Positions 5,110 to 10,426 of a DNA stretch of 10,426 nucleotides are shown one piece after another (within the stretch, counting starts at the first letter, position 1; the number at the start of each line of letters is the position of its first letter). Location: positions 1 through 10,426 of the forward strand of contig WQVT01000041.1 of assembly GCA_009785715.1 (NCBI GenBank), in the 5' to 3' direction. The notes below the pieces were generated by a model. That model was not told the origin of the DNA, did not search any database, and saw only the letters and a program-made list of their open reading frames with translations. This DNA comes from Acidimicrobiaceae bacterium. Lineage in GTDB: Bacteria; Actinomycetota; Acidimicrobiia; Acidimicrobiales; Palsa-688. The position numbers and the translations under genes are program-made.

Positions 5110-6627
5110 GTGAGCGCCGCTGTCCAATGGGTGCCTGAAGGCCAGCCACGCCCCGCAGCCCTCGGTGTCGAGACCAACGGCATCAACGTCATCAGTGAAG
5201 CGGAGCGCAAGGGGACCCCGAGACAGCTCTTCTTTCCCTGGTTCGCGGCCAACGTCTCGGTCCTCGGCCTGACCTACGGCTCGTTCGTCCTCGGATTCGG
5301 GATCTCGTTCTGGCAGGCGATCTTCGCCGGGGTCATCGGCATCATCGCGTCGTTTCTCCTCTGCGGGTTCGTCGCGGTCGCCGGGAAGCGCGGGTCGGCC
5401 CCGACCATGATCCTCAGCCGCGCCGCGTTCGGGGTCCGGGGCACGAAGCTGCCGGCGTTCGTGTCCTGGGTCCTGTGCGTGGGCTGGGAGACGGTGCTCA
5501 CCTACCTGTCGGTTGAGGCCACGAGCACCGTGCTCCAGCGTCTCGGCGTCGCCAGTGGCAACAGCGTCAGGCTGGCGGCCTTCGTCGTGGTCGCCGTGCT
5601 CATCGTGGGCGCAGGGGTGCTCGGCTTCGACATGATCATGCGGCTCCAGGGCGCGATCACCGTCGTCACCGCCGTCCTCACCGTGATGTTCTTCGCACTC
5701 GCGGCGAGCAAGATCCACTGGCCGGCCGTGTCGGGGCTGCAGGGCGGATCCGCCGAGGCGATGATCGGCGCCCTGGTGTTCGTCATGAGCGCGCTCGGCC
5801 TGGGGTGGATCAACTCCGCCGCCGACTACTCCCGTTACCTACCGCGCAGCGCCAAGGCGAGCGGGGTCATCGGCTGGACCACCTTCGGCGCGTCGGCGGC
5901 GCCGGTGCTGCTGATCATCATGGGGCTCTTGCTGGCAGGTTCGTCGAAGAGCCTGAACTCGGCGATCTCCGGGAGTGATCCGATCGGTGCCCTGGCCGCG
6001 CTGCTGCCCACCTGGTTCCTGGTGCCGTTCATGATCGTGGCGGTCCTCGGGCTCGTCGGGGGGGCCGTGCTCGACATCTACTCCTCGGGACTGGCGCTGC
6101 TGACCGTCGGGTTGCGGGCCCCCCGTTGGGTGGCGGCAGGCATCGACGGGATCATCATGGTCGCCGGGGCCATCTACCTGGTGTTCTTCTCCCACGACTT
6201 CGTGCCGAAGTTCGAAGGTTTCCTGACCACCCTGGCCGTGCCGATCTCGGCGTTCGGCGGCATCATGCTGGCCGACCTCTACCACCGCAGACGCCCTTAC
6301 AGCGAGACGGATCTGTATTCCCCGGCCGGCCGTTACGGCAGCGTCCGCTACCTCTCGTTGGGCCTCCTCGTGGCCGCCACGGTGCTCGGGTGGGGCACGG
6401 TGACGAACACGGCGTGGGGTCGGGTGCTCAGCTGGCAGGGATACCTGCTCGGTCCGCTCGGGCTCGGCGGGAAGAGCGGAATCTGGGCACAATCGGACCT
6501 CGGGGTGGTGTTCGCCCTCGGCCTGGCGTTCGTCGGGTGGCTCATCCTCGGCGGATTCACGGTCCGGGCCCAGGAGGCCGACGAGGCCCCGAGCGGGTCG
6601 ACCGCCCGTGTCGGCGCTAGCCGGTGA
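5110..6627 (+). CDS. NCS1-family nucleobase/hydantoin/allantoin-type transporter
   Basis: This is a 505-residue secondary transporter of the nucleobase:cation symporter-1 family, which imports purines, pyrimidines, hydantoins, allantoin or related heterocycles with H+ or Na+. Family signatures are visible: the N-terminal ETNGINVISEAER (21-33) before the first helix FFPWFAANVS; the loop GKRGSAPTMILSRAAFGVRG (92-111); and WINSAADYSRYLPR (233-246) in the middle of the protein. About twelve hydrophobic segments run from residue 41 to 485, followed by a short acidic, Ser-rich cytoplasmic tail. The length is normal for the family. GTG at 5110 is chosen because it precedes the conserved N-terminal motif and no in-frame alternative lies close upstream. 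The gene may be read together with the channel gene 52 bp upstream or from its own promoter. Its 3' end overlaps the convergent GH31 gene by 11 bp. The substrate cannot be assigned. Confidence 0.93.
   Translation: MSAAVQWVPEGQPRPAALGVETNGINVISEAERKGTPRQLFFPWFAANVSVLGLTYGSFVLGFGISFWQAIFAGVIGIIASFLLCGFVAVAGKRGSAPTMILSRAAFGVRGTKLPAFVSWVLCVGWETVLTYLSVEATSTVLQRLGVASGNSVRLAAFVVVAVLIVGAGVLGFDMIMRLQGAITVVTAVLTVMFFALAASKIHWPAVSGLQGGSAEAMIGALVFVMSALGLGWINSAADYSRYLPRSAKASGVIGWTTFGASAAPVLLIIMGLLLAGSSKSLNSAISGSDPIGALAALLPTWFLVPFMIVAVLGLVGGAVLDIYSSGLALLTVGLRAPRWVAAGIDGIIMVAGAIYLVFFSHDFVPKFEGFLTTLAVPISAFGGIMLADLYHRRRPYSETDLYSPAGRYGSVRYLSLGLLVAATVLGWGTVTNTAWGRVLSWQGYLLGPLGLGGKSGIWAQSDLGVVFALGLAFVGWLILGGFTVRAQEADEAPSGSTARVGASR
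6617..6627. other. Tail-to-tail overlap of NCS1 and GH31 stop codons
   Basis: The NCS1 gene ends with TGA at 6625-6627 on the plus strand, and the GH31 gene ends with TAG (read from 6619 to 6617) on the minus strand. The last 11 bp belong to both genes. No intergenic space is left for a terminator, so each mRNA must either end inside, or extend antisense into, the other gene. Confidence 0.9.
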
Positions 6628-9172
6628 AGCGGAACTCGAGGATCCTCGAGGCCACGTCGGCGGCCAGTACCCCCGTCGCCGGGTCGTAGGACCAGGAGGC
6701 CTTCCCCTCGGAGAGGTCCAGGCCGGCGGGGGCGCCGCCCTCCAGATAGCCGAGGTCGGCGCGCAGCTCGTAGACCCGCTCGGCCGCAGCCTCGATGACG
6801 AGTCGCCAACCGGTCGGCCCTGCCGTGCTCGTGATCCGCTCGTCGACGCCGAGCCCGCCGGACCAGAGTCCGCGGGGGAAGGCGAGCAGCCGACGGACGC
6901 CGTCGCGTTCGGTGAAGTGGACAAAGTCGCCGGTGCCCCAGGAGCTCAGCGTGTCCACTTCGGCCGACAGGAGGGGGAGCACGGCGCCGGCGCGGACGAG
7001 CACCGGAATCTCTTCGATCGGGGCGGAGAGATCCACCCGCCGGCCACCTGCGAGCAGCGGGCTGCGGGCCGCGCCGGCGGGTTCCAGGCTGCGGGTGGCC
7101 GGGTCGTAGCGGGTCGCCCGCCACAGGTCGACGAAGTCCGCCCGCCGCGGGAGGTGGACCGAGCGCGAGCGGGCACCGTCGGTGAGGACGGGCGCCACGA
7201 GCAGATCGGGCCCGAGCCAGTACTGGTCCTCGAGGCGGGCTCCCTCGGCGTCGAGCGGATCGGCCAGGGCGAGGGCGCACATGATCGGCCATCCTGTCTC
7301 CCGGTAGTGCCGGTGGGCGGCCTGCAGATAGGGGTTCAGCTGGGTGTGCCAGGCGGCCCATCGAGCCCAGGTCCCGATGATCTCGTCGTCCCAGATCTGG
7401 GGCCGCCGGTAGTCCCCCAGGTCGATGCCCGCCGACTTGGTCCGCATCACGGGCGTCAGGCTGCCGAACTGGATCCACCGGCGGAGCAGCTCCGGGGTCA
7501 GGTGCTCGACGCTCGAGAGGAACCCGCCGATGTCGCTCCCCCACATGGCCAGCCCGCTCGCTCCTGCCGAGAGCCCCTCGACCACCGCGGAGCTGAGCCC
7601 GTCCCAGCCCCACCCGGTGGTCGGATCGCCGCCCCAGACGATGGGCACGTGGCGGGGGGTGCCCGACCAACCGGAGCGCACGAACCGCGCCAGTGGACGA
7701 CCGGTCCGGGCCTCGAGCTCGGCAGCAACGGTGGCGGCCGCTTCGTGGTACTCGGTGGCGTAACGATTGTGGCCGGCCGTCCCCGCACTCCCCCCGTCCC
7801 TGTCCTGGGCATCGAGCGGCGTGTATTCCCCGAAGTCCTCCATCCAGCCGTCGTAGCCGGCGGCCACCAGCTCGCCGGCAAAGACCTTCCACTGCTCCCT
7901 TCCCGCCGGAGCGGCGAAGTCGAATTGCGCCTCGGTCGTCGAGGGCGGCTCTCGCCCTCCGGCGTAGGCCTCGAAGCTGTACGGCGAGCCGTCCTCCCGT
8001 CGCTGCAGCCCGCCCGCCGCGGCCGCCGCCTCGAAGGCGCCTGCGTACTCGGCGCCGATCAGCGGGTTCAGATAGGAGAGAACGGCGAGGCCGGCATCGT
8101 GAAAGTGGGCCACGCGGGCACGTTCGGCGTCCTCGTTGCCAACCTGCGCCCCGAGCGGCAGGTAGCGACAGTGGGTCTCGGCGACCGACACCGGCGCACG
8201 GGCGGCGCGGAGTATCTCGAGCTGCCGGCGCTCCTCCTCGAGGGGGACGTGGTTCGAATGGCCGGTCTGGTACCACGGGCCGAAGTACCAGGGAGCCGCA
8301 GGCGCGGGCTGGCGGCCGGCTCTCCCGGTATACCGGCGGAGCGCGTCGAGCGGTGTCGGGCCGGCAAAGACGTGGAATCCCAACCATGGGGCCTCCGCCT
8401 CGAGGCTCCAGGTCTCGGCACCACCGGGGCGAAGGCGGGCGTAGCTGGTCTCGTTGTTGTCGACGGCGACGCCGACCCCCCGGGTCGAGAGCACCCAGGG
8501 CAGGGGGAAGTAGGTGGCGTCACGACGCTGACGGATGCCCCAAGGCGGGACGATCCCTTCAAGAAAGGGGTACTCGTACTCCTGATACGGGCCCTCCCCC
8601 ACGTACTGCTCGACCACACCCTCGTCCCGGACGACCTCGTCGGAGCGCTCCCCGAACCCCATCCACGCCTCGTCCGGCTCGGCGACAAACGAGATCCCCA
8701 CCGCCTCGACGGCCGAGGCGGAAGGCACGGGGCTCCCTGCTGCCGCCGAGGCCGACCCCGCCAGCAGCCGGATGCCAACCACCCCGTCGGCGACCGGGCG
8801 AAGCATGAGGCGGGGGCGCCGGCCGGCGGGGTCGTCGGTCTCGGCCCAGGCGTCGGTGGCCCCTTCGCCGGTGCCGAGGATCCACACCAGCCGGCGGAGG
8901 TGATACCACCCGTGAGCGGCGGGCGGGTGCTCGTGCTCCGGGCCGAGCGGGCTTCCCCCCGGTCCCGACCGCCAGCGCCGCTCCCCTACCGACTCGGTGG
9001 TCTGGTAGCCGAACCCGGACAGCGCGTCGCCGTTCGGCGAGGCCGGCCCGGGTTGCCCGGTGCGCAGGGTGGCGCCGCTCTCGACGTCGGTGAACTCGAG
9101 GGCGAAGGGGTCAGGAGTGACCGACAGCTCCAGCGAACCGGAGCGCAGCACGATCGACCCACCGGCCACCAC
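6617..9172 (-). CDS. Glycoside hydrolase family 31 (retaining alpha-glycosidase), unusual subgroup
   Basis: This is an 851-residue retaining alpha-glycosidase of the GH31 fold with no signal peptide, hence probably cytosolic. The N-terminal beta-sandwich (about 5-290) carries the family's MGFGERSD segment (171-178). The (beta/alpha)8 barrel (about 292-640) contains the nucleophile Asp446 in DGWMEDFGEY and the acid/base Asp516 in WGGDPTTGW, as well as Arg499 (FVRSG), GSDIGGF (545-551) and TPVMRTK (573-579). Beta-sandwich domains follow to the C-terminus. WMEDFGEY resembles sulfoquinovosidase (YihQ), but the RxxW sulfonate-binding motif is absent: the equivalent loop reads ETHCRYLPLG (332-341). 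The usual His of the R-x-H pair is Lys579. The start is GTG at 9172 or 9169; an in-frame stop lies a short way upstream at 9206-9208. It follows the ABC binding-protein gene by 66 bp, suggesting hydrolysis of an imported glycoside. The linkage and sugar are unknown. Confidence 0.95.
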   Translation of the reverse strand: MVAGGSIVLRSGSLELSVTPDPFALEFTDVESGATLRTGQPGPASPNGDALSGFGYQTTESVGERRWRSGPGGSPLGPEHEHPPAAHGWYHLRRLVWILGTGEGATDAWAETDDPAGRRPRLMLRPVADGVVGIRLLAGSASAAAGSPVPSASAVEAVGISFVAEPDEAWMGFGERSDEVVRDEGVVEQYVGEGPYQEYEYPFLEGIVPPWGIRQRRDATYFPLPWVLSTRGVGVAVDNNETSYARLRPGGAETWSLEAEAPWLGFHVFAGPTPLDALRRYTGRAGRQPAPAAPWYFGPWYQTGHSNHVPLEEERRQLEILRAARAPVSVAETHCRYLPLGAQVGNEDAERARVAHFHDAGLAVLSYLNPLIGAEYAGAFEAAAAAGGLQRREDGSPYSFEAYAGGREPPSTTEAQFDFAAPAGREQWKVFAGELVAAGYDGWMEDFGEYTPLDAQDRDGGSAGTAGHNRYATEYHEAAATVAAELEARTGRPLARFVRSGWSGTPRHVPIVWGGDPTTGWGWDGLSSAVVEGLSAGASGLAMWGSDIGGFLSSVEHLTPELLRRWIQFGSLTPVMRTKSAGIDLGDYRRPQIWDDEIIGTWARWAAWHTQLNPYLQAAHRHYRETGWPIMCALALADPLDAEGARLEDQYWLGPDLLVAPVLTDGARSRSVHLPRRADFVDLWRATRYDPATRSLEPAGAARSPLLAGGRRVDLSAPIEEIPVLVRAGAVLPLLSAEVDTLSSWGTGDFVHFTERDGVRRLLAFPRGLWSGGLGVDERITSTAGPTGWRLVIEAAAERVYELRADLGYLEGGAPAGLDLSEGKASWSYDPATGVLAADVASRILEFRFTG

Positions 9173-9238
9173 GACAGACCGTAGTCGAGCACCCGGCGGC
9201 CGACGTCACCCCGCACGGCGGACGCATCGAACGAGCAC
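9173..9238. other. 66-bp spacer between the solute-binding-protein and GH31 genes
   Basis: This spacer separates two genes in the same orientation. Beyond the TACGGT candidate next to the GH31 start I see no terminator hairpin and no ribosome binding site in it. The short distance is compatible with a single transcript. Confidence 0.4.
9178..9183 (-). promoter_or_regulatory. Candidate -10 element immediately before the GH31 gene
   Basis: TACGGT on the minus strand ends five bases before GTG 9172 and eight before GTG 9169. There is no Shine-Dalgarno sequence here, so a leaderless transcript is conceivable. The same hexamer precedes the nitroreductase ATG. No matching -35 element is clear, so this may be chance, with GH31 simply read through from the binding-protein gene. 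Confidence 0.2.
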
Positions 9239-10426
9239 TCAGTGCTGGACCCAGACGCCCTCCCAGAACGGGCTGAACTCCGGCGTGGTTATCCCCGGGC
9301 CGTGGACGGTGTTCGCCGAAATATTGTGGAACGGGCCGGCGAAGGTGAACGGGATATAGGCCTTCTGGCTCAGATAATTGAAGACCTTCTTGTAGATCTC
9401 GGCCCGCTTCTCCGTGTCGACGGTACCGGTCCCGGCGTTGATCAGCGTGTCCAGGTACTTGTCGTGGATGCCGCTGAAGGGGCCGTTGGAGATGCAACGC
9501 CAGGCGAGCCCGGCGATCCCGAGGGCCGGGTCCACGCCACCGCAGCCTCCCGGGACGACGGCTTGCCAGGAGTTGTTCCTCATCGCCGACACGAGGCTGG
9601 TGAGGTTCACCGAGTTGATCTGCACCTTCATCCCGGCCTGCAGGTACTCGCTCTGCATCGCCTCGGCCGTGAGGTCCGAGATCGCGAGGCTGGTGATCGA
9701 GAAGCTGAGACCCCCGAGCTGTTGGACCAGCGCCTTCGCCTTGGCGAGGTTGTAGGTGCGGTACCCGGGGACCTTCAGGTCGGGGAAGAGGCTGTCGGGG
9801 CCGTCACCGGTCTGCGAGATCACCCCGGTGCCCTTGATCAGCGCCTTGTTCAACGCCTCCGGATCGGTGGCGTAATAGATCGCCTCACGAGCCTTGATGT
9901 TGTTGAACGGCGCGATGCCGGTGTTCAACTGGATCGCGCCCGTTCCGGACCCGGGGATGGTCGTGACCGTCATCTTCGGGTTCTTCATCGCGGCCTGGAC
10001 GACGGCGTAGGTCGGGACCTGCTGCTCGACCTGTCCCTGGCCGTTCTCGATGGCGTTGTACGCCGTCTGGTCGCTTCCGACGGCCGTGAAGGTGAGGTTG
10101 TCCAGGTAGGGGCGGCCCTTCTGCCAGTAGTGGGGGAACTTCTTCAGCACCAGCGTCGAGTTCAGGGTGTCCGAGACCACCTCGAAGGGCCCGGCGCCGA
10201 CCGGCTTGACCTTGAACGCGGTCTCACCCATCTTCTGGTACGCCGTCGGCGATGCGATGAAATCGGGGGCAGCCAGGGCGAACGCCTCGACGATCGGCGC
10301 GTACACCTCCTTCAGGTGCATCACGACCTCGTGCGAGTTCGGCGTGGTGATCGAGGCCACCGGAAAACTCGTGAGGCAGCTGCAGGCGTTCTTCGGGTCG
10401 AGGTCGCGCTTGAAGTTCCAGGCGAC
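9239..10426 (-). CDS. ABC transporter family-5 solute-binding protein, N-terminus cut by the window edge
   Basis: The frame is open from the right edge to a TGA at 9241-9239 and encodes the C-terminal 395 residues. A GTG at 10360 is not the start, because the homologous frame continues upstream as VAWNFKRDLDPKNACSCL. The fragment has the layout of SBP_bac_5 (DppA/OppA) proteins: the VAWNFKR helix, HEVVMHLKEVYAPIVEAFA, the GAGPFEV turn with VLKKFPHYW, then NNIKAREAIYYATDPEALNKAL, and a C-terminal KRAEIYKKVFNYLSQKAYIP helix ending in FWEGVWVQH. Such proteins are exported and deliver peptides, nickel or, in some bacteria, oligosaccharides to an ABC importer. Four cysteines (fragment residues 15, 17, 295, 311) could form disulfides outside the cell. 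Permease and ATPase genes are not in the window. The GH31 gene directly downstream makes a glycoside ligand plausible; this is inference. Confidence 0.93.
   Translation of the reverse strand, partial: VAWNFKRDLDPKNACSCLTSFPVASITTPNSHEVVMHLKEVYAPIVEAFALAAPDFIASPTAYQKMGETAFKVKPVGAGPFEVVSDTLNSTLVLKKFPHYWQKGRPYLDNLTFTAVGSDQTAYNAIENGQGQVEQQVPTYAVVQAAMKNPKMTVTTIPGSGTGAIQLNTGIAPFNNIKAREAIYYATDPEALNKALIKGTGVISQTGDGPDSLFPDLKVPGYRTYNLAKAKALVQQLGGLSFSITSLAISDLTAEAMQSEYLQAGMKVQINSVNLTSLVSAMRNNSWQAVVPGGCGGVDPALGIAGLAWRCISNGPFSGIHDKYLDTLINAGTGTVDTEKRAEIYKKVFNYLSQKAYIPFTFAGPFHNISANTVHGPGITTPEFSPFWEGVWVQH

Noticed and set aside
6348..8387. Second long minus-strand frame (679 codons) overlapping GH31 and the end of NCS1
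   Set aside because: It is out of frame with the GH31 protein and Arg/Pro/Gly-rich, with no recognisable motif; a GC-driven shadow.
6617..9172. Sulfoquinovosidase (YihQ-like) assignment for the GH31 enzyme
   Set aside because: The catalytic segment is similar, but the RxxW sulfonate-binding motif is missing and no other sulfoquinovose genes are nearby.
6608..9184. Very long plus-strand open frame (858 codons) across the GH31 gene
   Set aside because: It is antisense to a clear GH31 enzyme, its product is Gly/Arg/Pro-rich without any domain, and long mirror frames are expected in GC-rich genes.
9234..9246. Perfect 6-1-6 palindrome agcactcagtgct over the stop codon of the binding-protein gene
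   Set aside because: A dyad of this size is expected a few times by chance in 10 kb, and a one-base loop cannot form a terminator hairpin.
1..10426. CRISPR array, tRNA, rRNA, insertion sequence or defence genes
   Set aside because: I found no spaced identical repeats, cloverleaf-like sequence, transposase or nuclease motifs on either strand.

Overview
The window is GC-rich, gene-dense bacterial chromosome. GTG starts are frequent, there are several start sites without a clear Shine-Dalgarno sequence, and the HtrA-type protease has a Gly/Trp-rich cytoplasmic tail. Together these suggest a high-GC actinomycete (Actinomycetota); I cannot go below phylum from the sequence alone. Eight protein genes fill almost all of it. 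The longest stretch without a gene is 188 bp. I see no tRNA, rRNA, CRISPR array, transposase or prophage gene.

Layout. Positions 1-4169 are transcribed leftwards (minus strand). In order of transcription they hold a nitroreductase-family flavoprotein, a HAD-IA phosphatase whose start overlaps the nitroreductase stop by 8 nt, a membrane-anchored S1C (HtrA/PepD-like) protease with a C-terminal PDZ domain, and a secreted beta-propeller-like protein that runs off the left edge. The last of these is preceded by a 16-bp tandem repeat and an inverted repeat. Positions 4206-6627 are transcribed rightwards and hold two membrane proteins: an MIP/aquaporin-family channel and an NCS1-family nucleobase/hydantoin/allantoin-type transporter. 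The channel diverges from the nitroreductase across only about 36 bp. Positions 6617-10426 are again on the minus strand: the C-terminal part of a family-5 ABC solute-binding protein, entering from the right edge, then a cytoplasmic GH31 glycosidase. The NCS1 and GH31 genes converge and overlap tail to tail by 11 bp.

How the genes may work together. The family-5 binding protein and the signal-peptide-less GH31 enzyme look like an import-then-hydrolyse pair for an alpha-linked glycoside. The channel and NCS1 permease are a small transport pair, perhaps for a nitrogenous or polyol solute. The nitroreductase and HAD genes are probably translationally coupled. The protease and propeller proteins both act at or outside the membrane.

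I do not see a clear new defence or mobile system. The points most worth a second look are a GH31 active site that departs from the characterised groups, a non-canonical channel selectivity filter, Trp-rich tandem repeats in the protease tail, and the tandem-repeat regulatory region in front of the propeller gene.
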